Source: Branchiostoma floridae
Lineage: Eukaryota > Chordata > Leptocardii > Amphioxiformes > Branchiostomatidae
Direction of reading: 5' to 3'
NCBI RefSeq assembly: GCF_000003815.2
Contig: NC_049988.1
Coordinates: 22,869,069-22,933,068 of the forward strand
Length of the DNA stretch: 64,000 nucleotides
The position numbers and the translations under genes were made by a program. Shown here piece by piece: positions 9,773 through 20,300 of this stretch. The notes beneath the pieces are model-generated. The model was not told the origin of the DNA. It worked only from the letters and a program-made list of their open reading frames with translations, and did no database searches. Each line of letters begins with the position of its first letter. Positions within the stretch are counted from its first letter, which is position 1.

Positions 9773-12700
9773 CTGCAGGAGAAGAATGTGATTGTCATCT
9801 GTGTATGTAGGGTTGAAACTAGCAATGTAAATTACAAATTCTTACAGTAGTATACACTGTTGTCAGCCTCCTTCATCTGTGTATGTTCAGTTTGGAACCA
9901 TGTGCCTCTTACAATATTGAGTCTGGTTATTTGTCGCGTATGCACTATTACAGATCTCATTAAATTACGTTCCTGTGGCAAATTCCCGTCTCGAGTCATC
10001 GTTGGTGTTCCTAACTGGCGCACCTCAAACATACAGCCTGAAAACATATTGCACAATTCTCCTATCGGTTATAGAGACAGTAAGAAAGATGCTAGTGCTT
10101 TGTTTTTGCTGTGAAAACTGCATTTCCCGCATTTGAAACAGTCAGTACAATCCAAGAGTGTTGACCCATTTCCTCAATGCTTATAAAAAGGAAGACGATT
10201 GTTACATCAATGAAGGTTAGACATCCAGGTAATGAGATACACTGAATCGCAGCTACTCAAGCAACTGGATTATATTTTGGAAATGGTTAGATGTTTCAGA
10301 TCACATCAGTTATCTTTTGTCAGAGGGACACTGAAGAGATCTTGTTGGAAAGCAGGATTTAACACTTTTAAAACATTTCAGAGAACATCTGTTAGGCCTA
10401 GGAAAAAAAATGTTGTGTTTCCTGTTTCCCTACCTACCCTAAAAAAACCTGCCGACCCTAGACTTTTTTTTGGGGTGGGCAGTGGAGTCACATAGCTTCC
10501 AGATAGAATTTTTTATTTAGCCTGCGTCCTATTGAAGTAAAACACTGCTTGTCCCATCTAATGAAGGATAAACGTATCTATCATGCACAAAATTAAAGTT
10601 TGACATTGAAAGTGTCATCATGCATTTCAGTTTACTTTGTTCAACTGTATTGTAATANNNNNNNNNNNNNNNNNNNNNNNNNNNNNNNNNNNNNNNNNNN
10701 NNNNNNNNNNNNNNNNNNNNNNNNNNNNNNNNNNNNNNNNNNNNNNNNNNNNNNNNNGACCCAAGTCCTGTTTACATGTGTTTCCTAGGCCTTATCTTTC
10801 TTCACATGACACTGAAGAAAGATAATGTCTGACCGTTATCTGAAATGTCTGACCGTTTCCAAAATCATATCCAGTTGCTTGAGTGACTACTTTTATGGAA
10901 AGATGGTTGTTCTGTGCTCTTACCTCGCTGTATGGCGGAGGCGCGGCGGCCTCGGGTAGCTGTGTCTGTGACAATCCATGCTGTGGTGTCTGTGACGACA
11001 TGTGGTCCCCGGGAAGGGCTCCCGCGTACACAATAGCGCCCCCTGAAGACATCCGGGACTGCTGCAGGAGGTGTTGCCGCCGGCGATAGTAGCCACACCC
11101 GCCGCAGCATGCCATCATCACGAAGATAACCACAAACCTGTCAGGGAGAGAAAACTTTTAATCTTCAGTCTACTAAGCTAATTTGGCACCGATTTGTATT
11201 GGTCACAAGAGTGCATTTACTCTTGCCTGAGTACCATCCTCCATAGTGACCACTGGTTCAATACTTTTGCTTGCTAAGTAACCATGGTTACATACGACAC
11301 TATACTCAAGTCTGTTTGAGTTCTGGATGGACTTTCCTTTGGTTTAGGTAAAGTTTGCAGCATAAAAAGTTGTCTTTTGGGTTTGATGAACAGACTGCAC
11401 AGTAAAAGTCAAGGTAAAATACAACTTCTTCTATGCAAACTTTACATAACCCCCCAAAATGTCAATACGCAACTCAAAGTCAAACAGACTTGTATATATA
11501 AGCACTTGTGTGACTGATCCCATGCAGAGTTAGGTGGCAAGGAGAAGATTAACGGTTAAGTTATTATTTATCTTATATCTATTTTATGATAACTATAACA
11601 GTTCAAACTTCTAAAATAGTATCATATTGTACAATGTATTATTGTATTAAACAAGACTTTAAAAGAAAAAGCCACAGTAATTCTATTAATTGTTGGTTCT
11701 CGGATTCTTATAAAGTGAAATATTACATTTAAAACAGAGTCTGAGGGCTGAAACTTGCACATGAGGTACACACAGTTTCAATGATAACCAAGGAATAAAT
11801 TGGTGTGGCCTCAGTCTCCTGTATAATCAATAACTGTTCTCATATCTTCATGTTGAAAGTTGGGTCAGCAAAACTTGAGATACTTACCTCTGGTCTGTAA
11901 ATACAAACTGAAAACTGCATTCAAATATTATTACAGACACTTGCAACTATGTAGATGAAAGAAGCACAACTTTGTCTTTCTTATAGTCATAATGCTGGGT
12001 CATCAATTTTGGCATACTAAATTCCAAACTTAGCTGCAATACTGCAAGTGAACTATCTGCTATCTTGTATCTCAGACATGTATGACAAAATAATCGACTA
12101 CCATATTTTCTTGATTATAGTATGCACTCTCTAAACTTTTCAAAATCTAAAATGTGTTGCCAATCTATGCTAATATCAGGGTGCATGTAAGTGATGGTTG
12201 GACATCCAGGTAGTAAGGTATGCCGAATAGTAATTACTCAAGCACCCGGATAGGATTTCATATAACATCTGTTATCTTTCGTCAGTAACATTGGGTTGAT
12301 TTATATGAATAAATTTGCATCCATTCAGTTAACAAAGTCGGGGGGGGGGGGGGGTAAAGGAGTGCACTTTTTTCAGGTTTTTCCAATTTACCTTTCAGAC
12401 CGACAAATTTGTCTGGAACTTGCCCCATATCGGGGGTGTGTAATTTAATTGGGGTGCATACTTTAATCAAGAACATATGATGTAACATATAATTGTATTT
12501 ACAAAAGGCAATAACACAAGAAAAAAGTACAGGAAAATAAATAAAAAAGCGGGACTTACCAAAAGTACCAAAGGTTCCAGACACTATAGGCATATCCGGG
12601 CGAGTTATATCGGCAGCATGTATATCCGCAGCAGTATTCATACTCAAGGTCACAACTACGGGCAGAAGGGCACACAAGGTCACTCTAACAATCTAACCCG

Positions 12701-15700
12701 ATCAAGGTCACGCCAAGGTCAAGGGTCGGTTCTTGGATTTAGAAACTTAGTAATGCTTGGATGTTGTAGCTGGATCATGCCAAAGACATACTTGTTTCTC
12801 TGCTAAGAGGAAGTGCATTGAAGCTAAACACACTAGACTACCAGTGGACTAGCACCCTGCTATAATGCTTGCACCTATGTGTGGCCCCAGGGCTTAACAG
12901 AAGCAGAGATGGTTGCCGGGCCTGATGCATCTTCTGGTCAAGGAGGTTGACCCCCTTGTTCTGATGTATGGGCAACTTTAGCTTTAGCTTTTCCTTACTT
13001 TGAAGACGGTCCAAGAACCAACGGGCTGCCTTGGCGCGGCCTAACGAACCTCCGCTAATGAGCGACTCACCAGAGATACCAGACATCCCAGACGTGCGTG
13101 TAATAGTAGGAGAACAGGCTGAGCTGACAGCACATGTACCGGCAGCAGAACTGGCCCTGCCGACATTGCTTACTCGAGAAACAACTCGACTCACAACTTA
13201 CCACCGCGAGTCCAACGTAAGGATAGAAGAGAGAGAGGATAGAAGCAGTCAACCACACAGTCACGAAGGAGTCAGAGAGATATATATCATATACTTGGTT
13301 GTGCAATGCTGAACAACACAAAGTTATACACAAATCAAATTTTCAACGACCACTATCACCTTCTTCAGGATCAATACGGACCTCTGTCGTTGTGACAGTG
13401 GTTGTTGGAAATTTGATCGATGTATACCTTTGTGTTAAAAGAAAGTTCAGCATTGTACTATGATTACTACCAACACAGATGAGCTTCCATGACATATACT
13501 TATTAGTTCCTAATCTCCAAGCAGATCATTAGCAGCATTCTAGCCAGGATGTTATTTCAGTGTAATGAAATGGTGAGGTAAGAAGTGACTAATAAGGGGG
13601 ATGGTGTGGAAAAGAGGACTGTGAGAGGATTTTGAAAAATTTTAAATTGATGGCTCTCAGATCAGAAACTGCATTTGAATTTTGAGGGCCAAGTTAAACG
13701 CCCCCTAATTAAAGTAATATGCTGTGTACTGGCCAAAATCACAGCATAGGGTATTAGGGGTTAGGAATCACAGCGTAGGGCCCCATCTGCTCACTAGTTC
13801 ACTAGTTGGTTTACACATGCTCCCATCTTCCCTGCCCCAAAACATTGTGGCATATTATAAGGGACTAGCTATTCTTCAAGCAGATACTGGGAGGAAAAAA
13901 GATGAGAAGCATGAAAAATACAATGATTTTGGCCTCCTACCATCTGCTTGGAGATTAGAGACTTCAGGGGCATAATATTATACACAACCCCATTGACATC
14001 CAGGCCACAGTTCTATACTGGGTTCTTGGGAGAATACCAGTTCTGCTTCTTAGAGTGGCTCCGTCATCTTTAAGGTCTGACTTCTGGATATAGGAGCATT
14101 CTTTTTACACAACCAGTAAGTACCTGCTGGTTGTGTAAAAAGAATTCTCCTATCACTCGGAGTCCTATGTCCTATATTCTACCAACCTGATGAAACTATT
14201 TTCTGGTCTGACTTTGTTTGCCAAAATGACAGGAATCCAATCTAGGTACACCCAGGTAAACAAATTTGTCTGATTCATTGCCCCTTCACCAGCTCTAGTC
14301 TAAATATGTGACGGAAATCAGTTTGACAGAACCCAGAGTAAACAACTGTGGCCTGTATTCTCTACAAGTGTACATACATGTACAGACATACATGGGGTCT
14401 GCCACCATTTCATACATATCACACGGCGTGGTATGGTTAACATCTACTAACATCATTCCTCGGGGTCACAGATACACAAACACAAACAGATGCATCTAAA
14501 GAGGTCTCCAGTTCAACATCCCCCAGTATGAAGCACTCTATATACATTTGTATATGCATACCTGGGGCTACTGCACTAGAGATCTCTCAACAACATACTG
14601 TTTTTCTAAGTGGCAGATACACGTAACCCGATGGATAAATGATAACAGAACTTTTAACATTGAATTCTATCACAATTTACAAACTAAAACTGCAGACATA
14701 GTAGGACACCAACAGCTAAAAGTAAATACTCACTAGTGGCCATAGCCGGTGCAGTACTCAGCCGCTGAACTCACCTAAAGGAGCAAGGAGAAGACAACTG
14801 TCATAAGTGTTGAATGAAATACGTTTTTTCACTATTTTTGTCTCACCACCACCGGTTTGCTAGGGCATCCTCACTCCCCTGGGCACAAAGTCCCGCGAGG
14901 GGCATTGCCCAGTATTACGTAGATGTAGATGTTGATAAGTGATTTGCAGAAGTCTCATTCTTATTCTGGACACTTTTTGCATTTTGTTTATTTGTCTGTT
15001 TGTTTTGTTTGTTTGTTTGTCTGTGACAGTTTTTTCGATGTCTAATTTATCACAGAATGCTTCTCATCCTTATTTTGAAAATGCACACATTCGTGACAGT
15101 TTTTTTTTAACTGCAAATATCTCTGTTTATACAATTCATGAGTCAAAAGATCTTTTTTAACCATGTTCTTTCTAAAGACATAACTAGAATATATATCTAA
15201 AATGTAATCCCCTTGGATTTGCCAAATGACATGTGAATTGTGAATCTAACTTGTACATTAAAGGTATTTCATGCATGTGTTGACAACTTATCTACGGTGT
15301 ATTCATTCATCTATCTATGGTTCGTTATAATGTTTTAGATAAGATTATCATTTAATTTGATGAGTGAGAGTGTGAGTGAGTGAATTTAGATTATTTCTTG
15401 TTGTCAAACAAAGGAAACAACAAATGGATGCCAACTTTTCATGGAAATGCAGCGAATCACCAAATCTTACAAGCCCAGCCCGAGTTACGTGCAGTCCCTC
15501 AGGTATTACTACATGTAACGTGTCGGGTTGCATAACATATGGCTGTTACGTGCTATTTATAAAGGTGGGTGGGTTTGTTTGTTTTAGGCCCTTTGGCTGA
15601 AAAGATCATCAACAACTTATGCAACCATGCTTTAAAACCAAAAATCATCACAGATTTTAGCGTCTTTCTTAGTTTGATTCATAATTTTGGAAAATGAAAG

Positions 15701-16052
15701 ATTTTTGAGTTTCTTTGTTTCACTTCCGTGTATCTGTTCCCCTTTATCAGAAACTCGCCACTAAACGTTTAACACATGTCCCCATCCCGGTTTATCCTAC
15801 CCTTATATACCTGGCCATTACATTAAATAAGGCACATTGTAACAGACACATACAGGAAATCTCTGTTTTTACGCGATCACAACGATGTACAGTGTTTGAG
15901 TGTGTTTTGTTTCCACGCCCCCCTCCCTCAACAACAACAAAACATGTCAAGTTGTCGACCAAAACAACACACATAAAATCGACAACAAAACCACTTACTT
16001 CGTTCAGCAGCACGACTAAGATGGTCAGAAGGACTCCATACCACCTACTCAT
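9452..16052 (-). CDS. WBP1/VOPP1-like type I membrane protein (5 exons, 241 aa)
   Basis: The coding exons on the minus strand are 15999-16052, 14734-14774, 12560-12655, 10924-11137 and 9452-9772. They total 726 bases, all junctions are GT-AG and phases 0,2,2,0 close exactly. The protein has a signal peptide (MSRWYGVLLTILVVLL), a Cys-rich ectodomain (YCCGYTCC), a membrane segment beginning WNLWYFW at about residues 57-80, a CC/RRR juxtamembrane stretch and a Pro-rich tail. PPPY motifs lie at about residues 130-133, 157-160 and 169-172. The order Cys-rich, LWYFW, TM, PPxY tail matches the WBP1/WBP1L/VOPP1 families, whose PPxY motifs bind WW domains such as those of NEDD4-type ligases at endosomal membranes. 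Which family member it is remains open. Confidence 0.85.
10658..10757. other. Assembly gap (100 N)
   Basis: A run of exactly 100 N lies in intron 4 of the minus-strand gene. Its true size is unknown. Confidence 0.99.
10924..11137 (-). CDS. WBP1/VOPP1-like exon 4 (membrane span, first PPPY)
   Basis: Encodes the rest of the membrane helix (FVVIFVMMACCGGCG), a YYRRRQ stop-transfer segment and a Gln/Ser-rich stretch ending APPPYSE. The acceptor is CCCTGACAG and the donor GTAAGA. Confidence 0.85.
11690..11810. mobile_element. Decayed Harbinger-like MITE
   Basis: It keeps TTGGTTCTCGGATTC at one side and AAGGAATAAATTGGTGTGGC at the other, which are the terminal words of the copies at 1533, 37414 and 44175. 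Confidence 0.5.
12560..12655 (-). CDS. WBP1/VOPP1-like exon 3b (Cys-rich, LWYFW)
   Basis: A 96-base exon encoding YCDLEYEYCCGYTCCRY and ending WNLWYFW. The acceptor is CTGCCCGTAG and the donor GTAAGT. The CC-x3-CC pattern followed by LWYFW marks the end of the ectodomain and the start of the membrane span. Confidence 0.85.
13071..13196 (-). CDS. WBP1/VOPP1-like alternative Cys-rich exon (3a)
   Basis: A 126-base candidate exon with the same phases as exon 3b (phase 2 in, phase 2 out). It encodes YCESSCFSSKQCRQG followed by QFCCRYMCC and ending WDVWYLW. The Cys-pair pattern and Trp-Tyr-x-Trp ending parallel exon 3b, and the CESxC / CC...CC arrangement resembles WBP1. The acceptor AG follows a pyrimidine tract about 20 bases upstream and the donor is GTGAGT. 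Its length is a multiple of three, so it could be used instead of or together with exon 3b. Confidence 0.7.
13302..13460. mobile_element. Foldback element in WBP1/VOPP1-like intron 2
   Basis: The left arm (GCAATGCTGAACAACACAAA...) is matched in inverted form by the right arm (...CTTTGTGTTAAAAGAAAGTTC AGCATTG). The right flank (AACACAGATGAGCTTCC) recurs inverted near 25780-25815. It is a non-coding dispersed element. Confidence 0.6.
14091..14152. repeat. 26-bp-stem hairpin in WBP1/VOPP1-like intron 2
   Basis: Arms 14091-14116 and 14127-14152 pair over 26 bases with one mismatch around a 10-base loop. It could be a tiny foldback element or a hairpin RNA. Sequence alone does not decide. Confidence 0.7.
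14734..14774 (-). CDS. WBP1/VOPP1-like exon 2
   Basis: A 41-base exon encoding VSSAAEYCTGYGH plus two bases of a Tyr codon. The acceptor ends TTTAG and the donor is GTGAGT. Phase 0 in, phase 2 out. Confidence 0.75.
15999..16052 (-). CDS. WBP1/VOPP1-like exon 1 (signal peptide)
   Basis: ATG at 16052 begins an 18-codon exon encoding a hydrophobic signal sequence ending ...LLNE. The donor GTAAGT follows directly in phase 0. Confidence 0.85.
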
Positions 16053-16164
16053 GGCAAAATTTATCCCGCTATGTACGCTAAAACCGTGTAAAATCAGAAT
16101 TAGTGCGATCTCTTTGTCTCCGTCTTGTACCGAGCTCCGTCCTCCAGTACAAACCTGTCCCTTA

Positions 16165-16267
16165 TGACGTCACGATCGTCTCCTCGGCAACCTTCGGCTA
16201 TTTTCGTACTATGACGTCACCATCGAGGCCTCGGGCAGCTTCGGCTGTTTCCGGAGACGTGACGTCA
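16165..16267. promoter_or_regulatory. Three perfect CRE sites in a 47/48-bp tandem repeat
   Basis: TGACGTCA occurs at 16165-16172, 16212-16219 and 16260-16267. The first two units also share CATCG/GATCG, CCTCGG and CTTCGGCT in the same positions, so the sites arose by tandem duplication. A TTTCCGGAAG (ETS-like) word lies at 16274. The block is 113-215 bases upstream of the minus-strand start codon and suggests CREB/ATF-type control of that gene. Confidence 0.8.
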
Positions 16268-17046
16268 CGTCTGTTTCCGGAAGCTCGAACGAACACTGCA
16301 AAGCTAGACCGGTCGGTAGGTTTGTTATTACGTTTTTTCACGTTTAAAAAGTATTTTATGCCCCACGGAAGCTGGAATTAGTACAGATGGTAGCGTTTGT
16401 GTTAAGTGATACGTCAAGGTTAATGTGGTAAAGTCAAAGTGCGCTTGTGGGACGTTAGCGTTAAATAACGGTACCACCTGGTAAAGGTTGCCATCCATCA
16501 TACACAAACAGGTGGGAAGGACTGCCATATGTGAGGGGGCGTGAAGAAAACGTGCACGTCTTTAAGATGTTATTAACGTGAGGAACGCTGCTTTAAGGAG
16601 GGATGGGTTCTAGTGTTGCAGAATTTGTTGGCTCTAAAGGATGTGGTTGTGTAATCAATTTAGAAAATTAAGTAGCATTTATAGATGAGGTCTGAAAATA
16701 GATAGATTTACCTGAATTTAACAGGTGAAAAGGATAAAGATCTTACTTCTCTAAATAACACTAGCAAAGTGACTTGAATATCTAAGATAAGTGAAAAGAC
16801 TGCAGAAAGGGAGAAGAGAGCAGCTACTTGTGTATACTACTTTTAAGTATACATTCAAATCAATACCTTTGCTGGATCTCTAAGATCAATGTTATCTAAC
16901 ATGTCTAAAAATCTCCTTTCCTTAATGTTGAGGTACTCAAAAGGACAATCAAGAATACGGACAATGCCACCACAGTGATCTAGAAGACTGCTAATCATTA
17001 GGAGAGGAATGTCAGAGTATCACACTGACTATGACGTTGGTCTTAA

Positions 17047-17107
17047 GATGCTGAATGAGTGAGAAGACATCAGACATGTTCGACAGGAGTCTGAGATGAC
17101 TAAAGAT
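17047..17107 (+). pseudogene. Broken copy of the CSGALNACT-like start region
   Basis: GATGCTGAATGAGTGAGAAG and ACATGTTCGACAGGAGTCTG match 17245-17290 closely. TGA interrupts the frame after ...RSLR. Matching sequence upstream (16903 versus 17116) shows a tandem duplication of about 200 bp covering the promoter-proximal region and the start of exon 1. Confidence 0.75.
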
Positions 17108-17251
17108 CAATGCGCGTCTAAAAATCTCCCTATCCTTTGTTCAGGTACTCTAAAGGACAGTCAAGCAGAAGGACGATGCCACCACAGTGATCAGAAAACC
17201 GTTTATCGTCTCAGGATTAAGACAGACTAAGACTTTGGTTTAAGATGCTGA

Positions 17252-17397
17252 ATGAGTGAGAAGACGTCAGCCATGTTCGGCAGGAGTCTGAGACGTCCCG
17301 GGTTCCCGCTCGTCCCGGTGTGTGCGGGGATCGTGGTGGGGTACATCCTCCGGGGGCTGTTCGACAGTACCTTTCTCTCCATCATCGAGGAGAAACG
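17252..17397 (+). CDS. CSGALNACT: CSGALNACT-like exon 1 (tail and signal anchor)
   Basis: Encodes residues 1-48, including the membrane anchor, and ends ...IIEEK plus two bases. The donor is GTATGT. The codon before the ATG is TGA, which fixes the 5' limit of the frame. Confidence 0.85.
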
Positions 17398-20300
17398 GTA
17401 TGTAACGGCCATGACCTTTGACTTAACGACCATGACCTTTGACTTAACGGCCATGACCTTTGACTTAATGGCCATGACCTTTGACTTAATAGCCTTGACC
17501 TTGGATTAATGGCCATGACCTTTGACTTAACGGCCATGACCTTTAACTTAAGGGCCATGATCTTTGACTTAACGGTCATGACCTTTAACTTAACGGCCAT
17601 GACCTTTAACTTAACGGCCATGACCTTTGACTTATGATGTAATTAGATATTGACATGACTAGACCATAATGGAGGCAGAGCTTAGATTAGCAGGTTACTA
17701 ATTGTTAGGTAATCCCTGATTGGTTGGGTGGTGAGAGCATCCAACCGGCTTACCTTGATTGGCTAAGTTAGACAAGCTTTTGTTATGTCAGTTGAGCTTC
17801 TACTAGTAGATTGTTTGGAGTTATCGGTCAGTCGGTGCCCATGGGACTGAGGTAAGCACACTTGTGGACTAGTCCCTCTGTTGGATTGCATTACTAGTTG
17901 ATTAGACCAACTCTCTCTGTATTATTTAAACTCTGTATTGTAATTAGACCTGGCGATAGACCTATCTTATCCCTAGAGCTGTAACTGTAATCTTGCTGTA
18001 ATCATATTGAGGCACCTTGTATTATATGTTACTCAGGTATAGCATAGATCAAATAAACACATGGCTCACAAATAGTTATCAAATTGGTTTGGCTCTGAGT
18101 TTCTGCTAAGCTAAATTAAATATAGAACTTAGAAACCAAACACCCTAAACATTTCAGGTACAAGAAGATGAGCAGTGAGAAGGAAGCGACGCCCGCGCAC
18201 TGCAAACCCTGCCCGCTGTGCGCACTCTGTTCTGACTGTTGGAGACACGACACCATAGAGGAGCCGTACCGCCCCAAAACCATGTACGAAGTCATCCGGT
18301 GGTTTTACTTCACTGACAAACATCTGTACGAAAACCTGGACGACGATCCGAGAATTGGGCTGATCGGGAGATGGAAAGAGGATGTGCAGGTTTAAACCTT
18401 TCTGTTTTAAGATACTATGTTTGTTTGTTTGTTTGTTCTTTATTTAACCAGGGTGGACGCATGTTGCTTGACGGCGTTTTTATTTTCAAAGCCCCCTGGG
18501 GGGAGAACCCCAAGCATTTGTTGTTGATTTAAGAACACAAATCTCGTCATTAGTCCGTATAAATGTAAAGCTGTAATTTGCCAAAATAAATGTAAAGCTG
18601 TAATTTGCCAAAATAAATGTAAAGCTGTAATTTGCCAAAATAAATGTAAAGCTGTAATTTGCCTCGGCCAAAGATTGTAAGTGTAAAAGTATGCAATTCA
18701 GCCTGTGGCTGCTAGTTCACCTTTATTCGTGTGGTAACCTATATCTGTTGCTTCTAGGAGTAGGGTATTTAGAGATATCAAGGTAACGTCAAACTGCAAT
18801 ATTTCTTATATTTCTATACATTCAAAATTTTGCAATTTGAAACCAATGTCCATCGACTTAATATCCCTAAATGCCCTGCTTTTAAGAACAACGGATATAC
18901 TAGTAGGTCATCCCATGGATAAAGGTGAACTAGCATTGTACTTTTTGTCTGATCATGCTGATAGAATAAAACCATTCATTTTTCATTCATTCAGGATATA
19001 CAGGAACAGGCTATAAGGATAATCAGTAAGGAAGAGAAAACTCAGTGGAGACTTGTGAAGCTAAATTACGGCTACAAGAGAATAGATGCGTTTCGAGGGA
19101 TGGACTACGTTTTAGACATGGAAGTGGCGAAGGCAGACGGGACAGAAAAGGGGCGTAAACTGGTCCACCTGGTGAGGTCGACACGCCCGCACGTCAGGAT
19201 GCTGAATCTGCAAAACGTCGCGCAGGAAACTGTCGTCCACTTCATTGTGCCGTTGTCAAGGGTTACGGACCGACTCAGGGATTTCATGAAGGTATGTCAG
19301 ATTAATATGGTCACGTCAGAATCCGTTTGTATTGTGTCTGTTTCTGTCAGCCTTTTTAGCTACAGGCTAGTTGAGCAGCCTTGGCTGTGCATGCTGAACT
19401 CTTGCCTGGGTACCATCCCATTTCTACCGGGGCTCCTTACACTCGCTACCGTAAAAAATATTTTTAATACTGACCAAAGGTGGTCATATAGTATAAAGAT
19501 ACTTTCCAAAGCTGATTATATCTATCATATTAACCATTAAGTGTTCTGTTGATTCATTGATGGATAGATTTGTAGATTCATTCACTCATTCGTTTACTTA
19601 TTCATTTATTCACTCATTCATTTACTCATTCATAATTCATTTACCAATTCATTAATTCACTCATTCATTCACTCATTCATTCACTCATTCATTTGCTCAT
19701 TCATTAGTTCATTTACCAATTCATTAATTCACTTTCATTCACTCATTCATTCACTCATTCATTAGTTCATTTACCAATTCATTCATTGATTCATTCATTC
19801 ACTCATACATTCCCTCCTTCCCACCTGCAGGTGTATGAGAAGGTTTGCCTGGAGATTGGCATGGACACTCACTCATTCATTCATTTACTCATTCACTCAC
19901 TCATTCATTTGCTCATTCATTAGTTCACTCATTAATTCACTCATTCATTCATTCATTTGCTCATTCATTAATTTATTCACCAATTCATTAATTCACTTTC
20001 ATTCACTCATTCATTTCCTCATTCATTAATTCACTTTCATTCACTCATTCATTTCCTCATTCATTAATTCATTTACCCATTCATTCACTCATTCATTCAC
20101 TCACTCATTCACTCATACATTCACTCCTTCCCACCTGTAGGTGTATGAAAAGGTTTGCCTGGAGACGGTAGCGGCCGTCAGCCTCCTGGGGGGTCTGTTC
20201 CTTCACTCATTCATTCACTCACTCATTCACTCCTTCTTTCCTTCATTCATTCACTCACTCTTTCCCTCCTGCAGGTGTATGAGAAGGTTTGCCTGCAGAC

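Larger units (their letters stand above)
16053..17251. promoter_or_regulatory. Head-to-head intergenic region
   Basis: 1.2 kb separate the start codons of the minus-strand WBP1/VOPP1-like gene and the plus-strand CSGALNACT gene. The left 250 bases are CpG-containing and hold the CRE array. The right part (about 16903-17251) is a roughly 200-bp duplication that includes a defective copy of the CSGALNACT start region at 17047-17107. Confidence 0.55.

Noticed and set aside
16328-16528. Small ORFs in the head-to-head promoter region
   Set aside because: No codon, domain or splice support, and they lie between two well-supported gene starts.
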